Below are positions 47,171 through 58,192 of a stretch of 64,000 bases of DNA, piece by piece. The stretch comes from Eutypa lata (Eukaryota; Ascomycota; Sordariomycetes; Xylariales; Diatrypaceae), in NCBI GenBank assembly GCA_022661535.1, contig JAKULF010000009.1, positions 2,170,001 through 2,234,000 on the forward strand. The letters run 5' to 3'. The position numbers and the translations under genes were made by a program. Position 1 is the stretch's first letter, and each line of letters starts with the position of its first letter. A model generated the notes under the pieces. It ran no database searches and had not been told where the DNA came from. It was given only the letters and a program-made list of their open reading frames with translations.

Positions 47171-48949
47171 TCAGGCGCTATCGTCCGTGTCATTGTCATC
47201 GTCCGTGGAGTCTTCCTCCTCCTCGCTATCCTCCTCCACCTCGCTATCCTCCTCCTCCTCGCTATCTTCCTCTTCGGTATATTCGCTGACGTGACTGTCT
47301 TCGTCGTCTTCACCATCGTTGTCATCTGAACTATCGGTGCCGTCTTCACTGCTGTCGCCATCTTGGCCGTGCTCACCGGCCTGGCCCGTAGCTTGAGCCT
47401 CCTCGGTAGCAGGACTGCCTCCCCGCCGCATTGTGGAAGGTCTCTCCTCAGGGAGAGGTTCAGAGTCGGCTTTTCGTTTTAGTTGCTTTCGTGGCTCGGG
47501 ATCCCGCGTGTTAGTTCCCATGAGCGATGAGATGGCTCTACCCCCTACGAGATATCCGTCTTCGTTTCTAGTTCCAGCACTCCCTGCTCCAGTAGGGGCC
47601 AGAGCAGATCCAGCCATCACGAGGCGTGTGTCCTGTGTTGCATTTCTCGCAGATGGTACAGGGCGTGCATTCTGGGCTTCAATTCCCATAGATGGTAGAG
47701 GGTGTGCTGTAGTTCCTGGAGAAGGTAGAGGGGATGTATTCTGGACTGCAAGTCTAGTGCCCTGACCAGTCGTGTTCACCATCTGTTGTCCGCTGTGGAC
47801 ATTGAATGCGGACTATGAATGGAGGTTAGGGACGTCTTCACTATGAACTGGGGGTCGACTTACACGGAGAATTCCCCGAACGATCAGTAGTCGGTCTTCA
47901 CTAAGTTCTGGTAATCCGTCCTGCTGAATTGGAGGGCGCGAGCCGCGCAGTAGCCGGCCCGGAAATTTACCAGTAGCACAGTCGTCTACTAGAATCCAGA
48001 TGTCTCGGTGTAGGCTGCGCAAGAGGTCGTCATCTACCTTCAGCTCATGAAGCATTAACCGCCGGCTGATCTCTCGAGCCGGTGCGTTGGATTCGTGAAG
48101 TACATGATTTTGTCTTGCGAGCTCCTTGGCCTTTGCGCGTGAGCCCCTGAACGCGGACGCCGCTTTGATAATGTGGGTTTCCGTGATGTGCTGTTGTGCG
48201 ATATTCGTTATTACGTGCTACGGTCAAGGGGGCTATATTTCAGAACAGTTACTTACCTGGAAGATGTGTCCAGTATTATCACTAGTAGCAGTGGGTTGCA
48301 GTCCAGGATTACTAGCTCGCAAGGCATAACCGCCAGGGGTTCCTTGGTTCTTCTGTTGCGATGCAGTTCCACCGGTGCGAGTGGGCTTTCGGGTATCGTT
48401 GACAGGAAGGGGGGCTTCCCGTCGTTGTTCAGGCTTGGGGGCTCGCATGATATTGCCGTCCATGGTTCCTTGAGACTTTTGTTGCGATCTGGGCTGTGGG
48501 GTATCATCGACAGGAAGGTCATCTCCTATTTTTTGTTGATTTTTAGATTTAGGGGCTCGCATGATATAGCCGTCAATGGTTCCTTGATGTTTTTGTTGCG
48601 ATCTGGGCTGTTGGGTGTCGTTGACAGAAAGGGGTTTTCCCGGTTCCTGTCCAGGTTCAGAGGATCGTAGGACATAGCTGTCGACGGTTCCTTGATTCTT
48701 TTGTTGCGGTTTAGTTTTGCGGGTAGTAGTAGGTGTGCTGGTGTCGTGGGTAGGAAGGGGCTTTCCGGATTGTGGTTGAAAATCAGGCTTAGGAGCTCGC
48801 ATGGTATAACCGTCAGCGATTCCTTGATTCTGCTGTTCCAACGCAGGTGTAGAGTTGCCATCATCGTTGGTGGTAACACGTAAAGGATCCTTGGGCATAC
48901 TAGGGGATCTGCTGTCGCGATCTTCTTTAGGGTGAGAGAGGGGTGACAT
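47171..48949 (-). CDS. Accessory protein: five PIP-box-like repeats, exon-encoded helical module, acidic tail
   Basis: Three exons: 48949-48257, 48190-47864, 47782-47171 (introns 66 and 81 nt, all phase 0); 543 residues. Residues ~38-231 hold five copies of a ~37-residue repeat whose core is QGT-x-DGY-x-MRAPKP (NQGTVDSYVLRSSEP, HQGTIDGYIMRAPKS, SQGTMDGNIMRAPKP, NQGTPGGYALRASNP, NQGIADGYTMRAPKP). The core resembles a PCNA-binding PIP box (QxxhxxY) but lacks the second aromatic residue. Exon 2 encodes the helical module: HITETHIIKAASAFRGSRAK, RRLMLHELKVDDDLLRSLHR, ILVDDCATGKFPGRLLRG, LLIVRGILR. Exon 3 is Ser/Thr-rich with a basic stretch (RKQLKRKAD), then ~60 residues mostly Asp, Glu and Ser. 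The third acceptor sits exactly at ATGGTGAAC, so a separate start for that exon is a possible alternative. Function unknown. Confidence 0.68.
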
Positions 48950-48964
48950 TGTTGGGTAGGGTAA

Positions 48965-49217
48965 GTGTGTGTGTGTGTGTGTGTGTTGAGTAGGTGTGTG
49001 ACGGTGTGTTGAATAGAGTGTGTTGATGAGTGTATGTCGGTGTGTTGAGTTAAGTGCGTGTTGATCAGTGTATGCTGGTGTGTTAAGTAGAGTAAGTGTG
49101 TGATGGTGTATTGAGTAGAGTAAGTGTATGATGGTGTGCTGAGTAAAGTGTGTATTGGTATGTTGAGTAGAGTAAGTGTGTGATGGTATGTTGAGTAAAG
49201 TGTGTGTTGATGTGTTG
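48965..49217 (-). repeat. GT-rich minisatellite upstream of the gene at 48949
   Basis: A (GT)n run followed by about eight imperfect ~29-bp units of the type GTGTGTTGAGTAGAGTAAGT. On the coding strand this gives a CA-rich leader immediately before the start codon. The gene at 34243 also has a CA-rich leader. Confidence 0.8.
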
Positions 49218-51269
49218 ATCAAGATAATTAAAGTATTTTACAATTCTGTCTTGAAAAGCAATATATAAATACAGATAGATAGATAGATAGATGCCTAATC
49301 CGACCGATTTATCAGAAAGAAAACATTTACTAAGGCGAGATTTTAAGTTGACCTTAAAAGATGGAAACAACTGGCCTTGAGGAAAGGGGCAAGCTCTTTA
49401 AAGGGATTCCTTATACCTCAATCTGCATAGAATGACACTACTAATTCATCTTTATTCCAGTATTTATTTGAAATATACTTAAGTATAACTGATAGTTCAA
49501 AAAACACGCCTTAATAATCGCCTTAGCAGCCATGTAGGATTACACATAAAGGGATCCTTTTAGCCTTAGCAAGCACTATAATGAGTAGCACGATTTGTAG
49601 ATAGCTAAAGAACATGGGGCATCAAGGGCCGCTTTTCAAACCAGGAATTAATTCTTACATTAACAAGACCTCTGGGATGGCGGCGGGGGTATACGTGCTG
49701 CAAGAGGTTTACGATAAGTAGTTACAGCATCATGTTCTTGGTGGACAAAACGCCATGGTGATATGTGGCTAGAATGGATCGGTCACAGAAGTGGCGGTAT
49801 TGTTTATCTAAGGAGATCTTGGATCCTTATATTTCAATAGTAAAGGGACAAGCTTGATCTGATTTTAATACGCTCTCAGCCCTTAGGCATCCGCCTCAAT
49901 AGTATTAGGGGAGCCTTAATTGGCGTGAATAGCCTTGAACCTAAGGACATATAGTTGAAGGAATTTTGGTGAGCCTCACCGGACACCTCTCACCTGAGAG
50001 TAGGTTTGGATAGTAGCTTCGTTGATAAGCATTGTCTTGTTGCCTGTATAAGATACATGAAAGCTTTACAGCGCTTACATTGAGTGAATAATTTCGCTGA
50101 TACCTTAGGACACCTACGTATTTCCTACTCATCATTTCCACCGGACTTTGCAGCTTTCGCGCCAACACGCAGCGCAGTTGTTAAGACAGATAATAGGTAA
50201 TCAAGATAATGAAAACCGCACAATAGTAATCTAACCATCTATTGATATTTTGTATGCCGCCACATATTCACCTAAATGTACTCACTTGAGTGTATGCAAT
50301 GACCTAAAGTATGACATTTAAATCTATGGCACTTGGGTGAGTACTTGGTGTGCCCTCACCAAAACGTCACTCTTTTAGCACACATTCTCAACGGTATGGC
50401 TATACAGAAGTATTAATAGGGGATATGAGGACAAGGATTGTTCGATGCTAAGCCCCCTTAAACTGTTATTAATACAGAATAAACCTGAGTGGTTGGTATA
50501 AACGAAGATATATTCAGGTTCATAATTAATAGGAATATTGACTTACATGGATGCACTTGCTGCCAAGTAACGAGGGGCATGTGTTAAATCATACATCTCT
50601 TGATTTTCCAGCCCAACAAGTTGTGATCAATGATTTGCTTAGAGGTCTTAAATCCGACCTGGATGATCCGGTGTTTAACATGCTGTTGATTAATTAATGG
50701 ATAGTTTGGCTGCTAAAAAGAAAAAAGTCATTAGTGAGGACGATGCATCGACTCCGATCATATAGAATAGTTGCTTCTTAATAAAATACAGCCGGGTTTG
50801 AATACTAGCTTCCTACTGTATGGCTCGTGCTAGCCTGCGTCATCTAGACATCGAACCTCTCCCCCCTGAAAGCAAGAAAAGAAGAAAAGAAAAGATGTTA
50901 ACACTTTTGTTAACTATCCAGTCTGCTGTGCTCAAGGTCATTTGCGAAATCACCTTGACACAACTTGTCAACGTTAAGCGATAATTACTTGATGTGCCGA
51001 CCTAACGACCTAAGCTAAATCTACAAGAGCTGTCTAGAAATCCGAGTTAGACGATCTCGGCCGAAACGAAGGTAACAACTCCCCAAATAAACCACCTAGA
51101 ACATCTAGCATCAACAAACGAAATGAAGGGGTGGCCAGCCAGAGCATTGTTGCATCCAGTGAATACCCGAGAATCAGATAATTTACCCCTCCCCTTGGAT
51201 TTTCAGGGTCTCGGCAACCATCTGAATACAATGGTCGGAAGTATCGCCCTCAAGAAAATCTTCCATATC
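49218..51269. other. Intergenic DNA
   Basis: Two kilobases with no supported gene, AT-leaning, with only short frames. A (GATA)-like tract occurs at about 49275-49290. Confidence 0.5.
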
Positions 51270-53030
51270 TCAAGAATCTCTCTTCTTCTTGATCTTCTTC
51301 ACCTTCTTCTTCTTCCGCTGATCAAGGCCAGCATCTGAACCCTTTCTCTTCCCGCTAGAGGAACCGATGTAAGCTGGAGCAGGCCCGCTTGCTCGGCCCG
51401 CGTCTGAACTGTCGTCGCCTTTAAAGCCCCATCCCTCGCCCTCCTCGCCCTCCTCGCCTCCTTCAGAGTCCTCCCATTCGAGATCCTCGCCTCCCTCGAG
51501 GACCTCGCCCTCAAAGTAGTCACTCGCGTAGTCCTCGCTCTCGTCGTCTTCGTCTGTCATGGGTAAGGGGACGGCACTGGACTGCACGGCAAGCTGTACA
51601 CGTTGCATCAAGGTCGTAGGATGGCTGTCACAGCGGACTTCGAAGCGGATTGGGTTGGGGTTAGCGGGCTTGCTGCAGCCTACAATGGTGCACATCAATT
51701 CACCATTGGGAGAATAGGTGTTTCGACCAACCCATGCCACGAGTTTTGCCGTGATCGCCCCACATAGGGCGCAATTCCCCCCTACGACTACATTACACAG
51801 ATTGTCTTTTTTCCTTGAGAACCACAGCCCGCAGCTGCACGTGGATAGGTTCATGACTGCGTTGAAGGGGCACTGTATCAGGCCGTGTTTCCATTTTATA
51901 CCAGGGCATGGCCGACCGTCTCTGGGATGGACAAGGGCGTCCGGGAAACGGTCGAAACGCGTTTTGTTCAGCTCGAGATGGAGGTGGTGGTATAGCTGCT
52001 TCCACGCCTCCTCCCGCGTCGATGGCTGGACTTCGGGCTTGTGGTCCTGCTTTCGATTAGTCTTGGTCAGTTGTGTTAGGCACGACACCTGGCTTACCTC
52101 GAGTTTGGTTCGCAGCTTGCGTGAGAGATCGCAGCCGTACGTACGAACCGACTCGGACTTCTTGTCGCGATCCATGGTTGGGGATGCGAGGAGCCGAGCT
52201 ACGATAATTTCGAAGGCGTCTGGAGCACGCCACAGCAGGTTCTCCGGCACACGCTCACAGGCATGTATGTCTTCTCTCGGAAGGCTCGTAACTCGCGGCA
52301 CCCTCTTGGTACCCGAGACGGTCCACCCCATCGACGTCGCGAACTGTGTGTATGTCATGTTGTAGATGTTAGGCAACTTGTGGTCCATACCGAGGTGGAC
52401 CGGACCTATGTTCAAGCCACAGTTCTCCATGTGGAGCGTTAGCGCTACCTTCGTGCGGAACCACCCGCAGCCCTCCTTCTCGCATTTAAACCCCTGATGT
52501 CCGTCCGAGTAAGGGTTCTCGTCGCACGTAGGGTTGCATTCGTTCATATGGATCGCAAGGATGTGAGCCTGGAACCCATCCTCTCCGCATTTGGGGCATG
52601 TGAAATAGCCGTCCTCGTCGGGTTCAAACTTGTCGAATCCAATCACGTAGTGTGCGTTGCGCGGATCGCTGTTCTTAGGGCAAATCTTCCCGTGGCCCAG
52701 GCGCTGGCCCTTGTGAAGCGCTCTGGGGAAATAAAGACCGCACTTATGCTTGCAATACCATTTCTTGCCCGGGTGGTTCTTCGGTTTTGCCTCTTCTCCT
52801 GGGCACACCTCTGCTGCGTGCTTGGGGCGACGTTCTAGGCACCTGGGACATTTGCGGGTTCCACGGAAAGTCGCTAGGTTGTACCTGTCGATCCACTTCC
52901 GATCTTGTCGCTGCCGATAGATGCCGTAGCGGATTTGAAGGGCCTCGCCGTTCGGAGGTTCGGGCTCGGGGTCTTCGCCCTGCGGGCGCTCGGGAGTTAC
53001 GACCGGCTTTAGCTGAGCCGGCGACGACAT
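51270..53030 (-). CDS. Zinc-finger accessory protein (module A, no exonuclease domain)
   Basis: Open frame of 586 codons from ATG at 53030; a 51-nt in-frame segment (52097-52047, GTAAGC...GCAG with a branch site) looks like an intron, giving 569 residues. Residues 55-205 contain four Cys/His clusters: CPRCLERRPKHAAEVC, YCKHKCGLYFPRALHKGQRL, FTCPKCGEDGFQAHILAIHM, and FKCEKEGCGWFRTKVALTLH with a following Cys. After PNIYNMTYTQFATSMGW comes a second Cys module near residues 355-470 (CPGIKWKHGLIQCPFNAVMN, VGGNCALCGAI, MCTIVGCSKPANP, CDSH). The tail is acidic and then strongly basic (KKKKVKKIKKK), a probable nuclear signal. The product aligns along most of its length with residues 55-430 of the protein at 60163, but lacks that protein's C-terminal exonuclease-like domain. 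Divergent from the gene at 53496. Nucleic-acid binding is inferred. Confidence 0.8.
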   Translation of the reverse strand: MSSPAQLKPVVTPERPQGEDPEPEPPNGEALQIRYGIYRQRQDRKWIDRYNLATFRGTRKCPRCLERRPKHAAEVCPGEEAKPKNHPGKKWYCKHKCGLYFPRALHKGQRLGHGKICPKNSDPRNAHYVIGFDKFEPDEDGYFTCPKCGEDGFQAHILAIHMNECNPTCDENPYSDGHQGFKCEKEGCGWFRTKVALTLHMENCGLNIGPVHLGMDHKLPNIYNMTYTQFATSMGWTVSGTKRVPRVTSLPREDIHACERVPENLLWRAPDAFEIIVARLLASPTMDRDKKSESVRTYGCDLSRKLRTKLEVSQVSCLTQLTKTNRKQDHKPEVQPSTREEAWKQLYHHLHLELNKTRFDRFPDALVHPRDGRPCPGIKWKHGLIQCPFNAVMNLSTCSCGLWFSRKKDNLCNVVVGGNCALCGAITAKLVAWVGRNTYSPNGELMCTIVGCSKPANPNPIRFEVRCDSHPTTLMQRVQLAVQSSAVPLPMTDEDDESEDYASDYFEGEVLEGGEDLEWEDSEGGEEGEEGEGWGFKGDDSSDAGRASGPAPAYIGSSSGKRKGSDAGLDQRKKKKVKKIKKKRDS

Positions 53031-53495
53031 GTTTGGAGTTTGGTATGATGAGCAGGGTTGGGGAGATGGATGTGCATCCCTAAGTCGACCATTTGAGGTT
53101 GGAGCTGGGGGTTAAATAGGGAGTCCCTTTTGTCTGACCGTGCTGGAAGCTCAGGGAGGCATTGGATGAGAGACGATACAAGGGCGTCTAGGCTTTTCCT
53201 TGCCTTCCCAAGGCTGGAAAAGGGCGCATAGATTGAACAAGGCGCACCTCAGGCAGGTAGTCACAAAGGGCAGCTAGTGATGAACGAGGCCTCTCATATC
53301 TCTCAGACTTGCCTTTCACGAAGCCGAACCAAAGGCTGCGCAAAGCGCGCCTAGGGAGAAGGGGCAAGGGGTGAGGCAGCTTGTTGCCCCCCTATATATT
53401 GCCCAGCGCAGAACCATATCTGCCGCACGATCTGTGCACCATCTAACCCCATCATACCCTAAACTCCTCAATACAGCTCCTAGCATTATCCGACG
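53031..53495. promoter_or_regulatory. Divergent promoter between the first A/B gene pair
   Basis: 465 bp between start codons. TATATATT at 53393-53400 is about 100 bp upstream of the plus-strand ATG. A TATTTAA on the minus strand near 53112-53118 is about 80 bp upstream of the minus-strand ATG. Shared regulation of the pair is likely. Confidence 0.45.
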
Positions 53496-55677
53496 ATGGG
53501 TGCTGACAAGTGGGCGGTAAGCAACGTGTTAACCTCTGGGTCGGAGCGCTCGTATGACTAACAGCTGGCAGTGTAGCGTATGCGGGCCGGAGGGCAAGAC
53601 AACACGGTGTCGGCTTTACACCTTCCGACGGGCTCAGAACGAGCATCTCATATCCCTAGAAGATCTCAGCGTAGACATCTCGACACCCTTCACCATGTTC
53701 GACAGCGACGGCTTGCCTCACCTGATCACTATTGACCCTGCTGATGGCGTCTTGCGACATCACAAGACCTTCGATTGGGTATCGAGGAGGTTTGGCGACA
53801 CTCACCATTCGTGGGCGGAGTACGACCTGGCTAAGGGGCTCCGCTGCCGGTTAGAGGAGAACATACACCTCGTCGCCCGTATACTGAGCGATTTCCACTA
53901 CCCCGCAGTCCCCGAATCAGACCAAGAAGCAGGAGAACTCATCGAGGACTTCAGCGCTTTTCAGGTATTCTCCCTCGATGGGCAGAAGAAGACGTACACT
54001 GTGCCTAGGTGGGCCTCCGCGAAGCTAGTCGGCTTCCGCCAGTCACAGAAATACCCATCTCTCAGGGAGCGCATGCGTGAAAGCTTGCAGAGATTACTGA
54101 CCTCGATCTTCGGCGACCCTCGAGAAGTCTTCCCCAAAACACACGAGTTTACCCCAGAAGAGAGCGATGCTTTGGCCCACCTGTACGGGGCAAACCACCG
54201 TGGCGCCAGCCGGCGCCACCCCTCCTTTGGTGCGTTCCTGTGCAGCCTCGGTAAGCTACACCGCCAAGATCCCCAATTCGCCGGTACGACAGATGGTGCG
54301 GTCATCGAGTTCTTCGTCCCCCTCATATCTCAAAAGTCGACGGCCGTGTCTACCACCTTGAAGTCTCTAGACTTGTTGAACAGCACCCAGCAGCGGCGCG
54401 AGGAAGTGCTGCGCAGACCCTTTGCCGCCATCTTGTCTGACCTCCAGGGAGAGGAAGATCCCCCCTTTATCCCAGCGCAGCTTCTCCTCGCCCATCTGTA
54501 CTGTCTCGTCATCCACAAGCGAGTTATCTTCAGTGGTCGCCAGGCGGCCAGGACCGCCGCGGCCGACGACGCAACCAATGGGCAGGGGTCCGCGGCAGAC
54601 CAAGCCGCGGCTAGCGACGAGCGGGCTGGCCAAGGTGCTGCTGACGATCCTGACCCTGACGATTCGGCGGTGCCGGCCGTTGATGCCGCGCCGCGACTGG
54701 AAACCGACGAAGCCTTCCTTGAATCCTGGACCGCGGGCCTCAGTGCTCCGGACGCGTTCGAGAACTGGAAAGAGAAAGTCGCCGCTCCTCGTCGTGGATC
54801 AGCCAAAACACGGAAGCCAGCCGATCCTGCCCGGCCCCTGATAGACTCACACCCACGAGCGAGGATGAGGGAGCGCATATTTGCGCCAGCGCTGCAGAAT
54901 CTGCTCCACCGGCACCGGCGATCAGGACAGGTGCCCCTGCAACATCCAGGGTGGCTCCAAGTACAGCAAGCTCTGTCGGGCGCTCACCCTTCCGGTCCGA
55001 TTCTCTTCTGTGATGTTGAATCCGAGCCTTTTAGGGATGAAGAAGGACGGTACAAGCATTTGCTTTACGAGATTTGCGTCCAGCAATGGTGCGGCACGAG
55101 AGGCACCGCCGTCCAAGGAGGCGGGCCGGCGATAACGAGGAAGACGCCCGACCCCACGCGCAATGATGTCTGCGGCCGGCTAGGCCTCGAGGTCAATCCC
55201 TCGACTGCCATACGCACGAGCGCGCTTTTGACAACAATAGATCACGACAAATCTCTTGATGAGCTGGCAGAGATGCATGTTCGGCGCTTGCAAAAGCCGA
55301 CGTGGAAGCTGAACCGCATGTACGGGTGGCCTACCGACGGCAGGACGCGCGGAACAAAACCAGGAGATATGAGGCAGACACTCCTGAACCTCAAAGTCGG
55401 ATCGGCACCATTCATCGCATACAGTATTTACAGCAAGCATGATGCAACAGTGATCAACCAGTTACCTGGTTGTAAAACGCTAATCACGGAATCGCTTTCA
55501 CCGTTCCAGCTGCTCTTAGCGCTCGGCTGGACAGAGCCGCTTTCGTTGGCTGGCCTGTTCTGGGCCCTCTTCTCGGAAGAGGAACGAGGATCCATCAACA
55601 AACTCTTCCACAGAGCGGAAGCCGATACGGACGCACTCGCGCTCGTAACGTTCGAGTTGCTCAGCTACTTCGAGTAA
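53496..55677 (+). CDS. Module B protein fused to a DEDDh exonuclease-like domain
   Basis: Model: exon 1 53496-53516 (MGADKWA), intron 53517-53571 (55 nt, CTAAC branch), exon 2 53572-55677; 708 residues. A start at 53554 is possible, but that ATG lies inside a good intron. The protein opens with CSVCGPEGKTTRCRLYTFR (Cys 8, 11, 20), the same motif and intron position as the protein at 58636-59853. Residues 30-330 are a helical region of unknown fold, followed by an Ala/Asp-rich linker. The C-terminal ~225 residues look like a DnaQ/RNase T-type DEDDh 3'-5' exonuclease: ILFCDVESEP (Asp 488, Glu 490), AYSIYSKHDATVI (Asp 631) and FHRAEADTDAL (His 687, Asp 692). This domain aligns with the C-terminus of the protein at 60163. 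Activity and substrate are not known; divergent from the zinc-finger gene at 53030. Confidence 0.8.
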
Positions 55678-57376
55678 TCTGTGTCCTCGAAGGCCCGGCT
55701 GACGACCGCGCCCGCTCTCGCCTCGAGCACACGACCATGATTAGTCATTTTATCAAACTTTGCTCGGGAGCTGGACTTTTGCTAGGATTCGCGGCAGCGC
55801 CCTTAGGCAAGCCTATTCGCGTAGTGGGAAATGCTGATAGCAAGCTTACCCGTTTAGGCTTTACTTGAGGCAGAGGAAGGGGTGTACGAACTAGTTAATC
55901 AAGCCATCTCTTTTCTACCTACATCCTCAATTAGTTTCTTTCTTCCTCTATTTCTATATTGCCTCTCAAGACTGATTCGTTCCCGCCTGACACATCCTCC
56001 AAGACCTTAACGGAGGGGAAGGGGTGGCAGGGCAGTAGTGTTTGCGTGTAGTTCGTACCAACGATATTAACCAATTTGCTTTGCAAGGCTACTAGTATGT
56101 CTAGTATGTATCGAAAACCTAATCGTCTCATCCAAGAGAAAATATTTGCGCGGTGATTTTGCACCATACCTCCCACCGCCCGGACAGTTGCCACCACCTA
56201 GCTGTCACTGCGGCCTGGTTGCTGCAGCCAACTTAAAGTGCGAATGGCTTCAAATATGGGTAGTAGCTACGTGTACAGGCAGGTGAGTGTGTGGATAGGT
56301 AGGGAGGTGGCTGTAGCACCAACTGCTAGCTCTAGCTCATGGTTCACAATAAGTTCAGGGATAGGGGGTCATTCAGGACTCGTAGCGCAATATGCATACT
56401 AAATCTGCCTTATAGTATTCCCGCAATGCACCCACCATAAGGAAGGACATGTTAGTGATGTTCTATTAAACAATACATAAAAGCGATGAGATGATAAGCC
56501 AATTGAGATGAGCTGTAGGTACATATCTAGTGACTTGTATAGGGGTGCCTCTTGTGCATGGTGGGTGGGAATTGACAGGTAGACAGGTGCTGGGCAGCTG
56601 CATACTTACGACTGCAGGGGTCGTTCATTGCGCAAATAGTATTCTCTAATGATTAACAACGAATAGCGAAATGGCGTCGGCCTACAAGAATCTACGCAAA
56701 ACAATTTTCCGCGGTACTACCAAGTGCTCAAGTTACCTAAAAAGGTAAGTAATTCTTGTTGTGCATGAATAACAGGGCTGGACCACTTTGGATATCAGTG
56801 TAACCGTTGACCAATGTTCAAGTTAAACTGACACCATTTCCGTTCGTCGGATAGCTTTCTGACGCATAGTTATCCGGATGTAATGCATGTCATCACTGAC
56901 GGTACTGTCATACCCCCTGCGAACGGGCGAACCAACCCAACCTAGTTAGGTCTAAGCCGGTTTGTTAAATCCAAATCGTATTCATAGAATATGCGAGGAG
57001 AGTCAAAGGCGACATCTATTGATATCGGAATATCACGAGTTCTGGTGGAAACACCTCTAGACACTACGGGGATGACATTCTTCAACTGGGCGCCTTGGGA
57101 GTCTACCGATATTACGTGACCACATCACGAAGCAGCAAGTGACCAACTAGTTGCGGACTCTTGAGGTTATGCGGCGGCGTGGCTGCACATCCCCCTCAGG
57201 TGTTGTGCTGGCGCCTACGCATCGGTTTCACCGCCTTCACATGCATGGACGTCATGACGATGGACAGACCGCGCGCAGCTGCATATACTTATGTCTGCAG
57301 GCCTCCTCTCCATGCCCGGTCTTTACCCCAAGCTTTGCAAACGCCAGGCACATTGCTACGCTCTCCTCCTAGTCCC
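55678..57376. other. Intergenic DNA
   Basis: About 1.7 kb with no supported gene. A sequence at about 56618-56650 (TTCATTGCGCAAATAGTATT) weakly resembles part of the repeat found at 29005 and 62655, perhaps a third remnant. Confidence 0.45.
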
Positions 57377-57577
57377 ATGTTTCCACCCTTCTCTCAGCGG
57401 CATTTGGAGCAGGCACATGCGGCTTTCGACAGGAGGTGGGTTCTAACGATGATGAAGAAGGAGGTTCCGGCCTGGGAAGCAAGCGATGCGCAGTCCTTTG
57501 AACAAGCCATGATTCGCACGGCGTCGAACATACCTACTAGGCCGGCATCGACAAACGGGACTGTCAGTTTTAAGTAG
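57377..57577 (+). CDS. Small open reading frame, unknown
   Basis: 66 residues from ATG to TAG, with protein-like composition: RHLEQAHAAFDRRWVLTMMK, EVPAWEASDAQSFEQAMIRT. Too short to assign. It ends 125 bp before the gene at 57703 and could be a separate small gene, a remnant, or an upstream exon of that gene. Confidence 0.35.
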   Translation: MFPPFSQRHLEQAHAAFDRRWVLTMMKKEVPAWEASDAQSFEQAMIRTASNIPTRPASTNGTVSFK

Positions 57578-57702
57578 GCTTCAAATTCTAGAGCTACCTT
57601 TCCCGGAACACTTCGTATAGCATTTCCCCTTGGCAACAAGCACATCCGTCGTCTTCCACCATCACAGCTTCCATCATCAACATATCATCACCAACTACCA
57701 CC

Positions 57703-58192
57703 ATGAGATCTACTACGGCCACTGCATCTTCTGAAATCGCCATCACGGAGGGCTTGGACATCCCTCTAATCTCCGACCCTCCCCGCTCTGCGATCCATCT
57801 CGTCCAGACTCGGGTTTTGGCCTTGGACTCTTGGCTGCGCCTAGCCCATTTCCCGGAGGACGTCGTCAGCCAGCTGTCTGACGCGGCCAAGCAGGCCATT
57901 GCCGTGTTCCTGGGATACGGCGTCGACTGGCGTCAGCACGAGGATACATTCCATGACATCTTCTACCTATGTCAAGGCCGATACGAGAAGATCGTCGCGG
58001 ATGACATGACCGGCTTGGGAAGGGATAAGGGGAAGTGGGAATACGTGGAGGCTGTCATGAATGTACGTACGACGGGTCGATACCTACATGCTTACAATCC
58101 GTTTGCGCTTGCTAATTCTTGCGGCACAGCAAAAGTTCCCGGCCGCCCCCGACACGACAAATGGCGAATCTCCCCGCCTCGGCGAGCCCTGA
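57703..58192 (+). CDS. Short accessory protein with the shared helical module
   Basis: Model: exon 1 57703-58062, intron 58063-58129 (67 nt), exon 2 58130-58192; 140 residues. The ATG follows a CA/CT-rich leader. Exon 1 resembles the helical module of the gene at 37649: AAKQAIAVFLGYGVDWRQHE, DTFHDIFYLCQGRYEKIVAD, KWEYVEAVMN, against the HEDFFKCLFDC and VIAAILR blocks of that protein. The intron falls immediately after the final helix, as in the genes at 37649 and 48949, and the next residues are similar (QKFPAAPD against KFLGTDE). The frame then stops at 58190. Coding-like sequence continues in another frame, so this gene may be truncated by a frameshift or have an unresolved exon. Function unknown. 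Confidence 0.55.
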
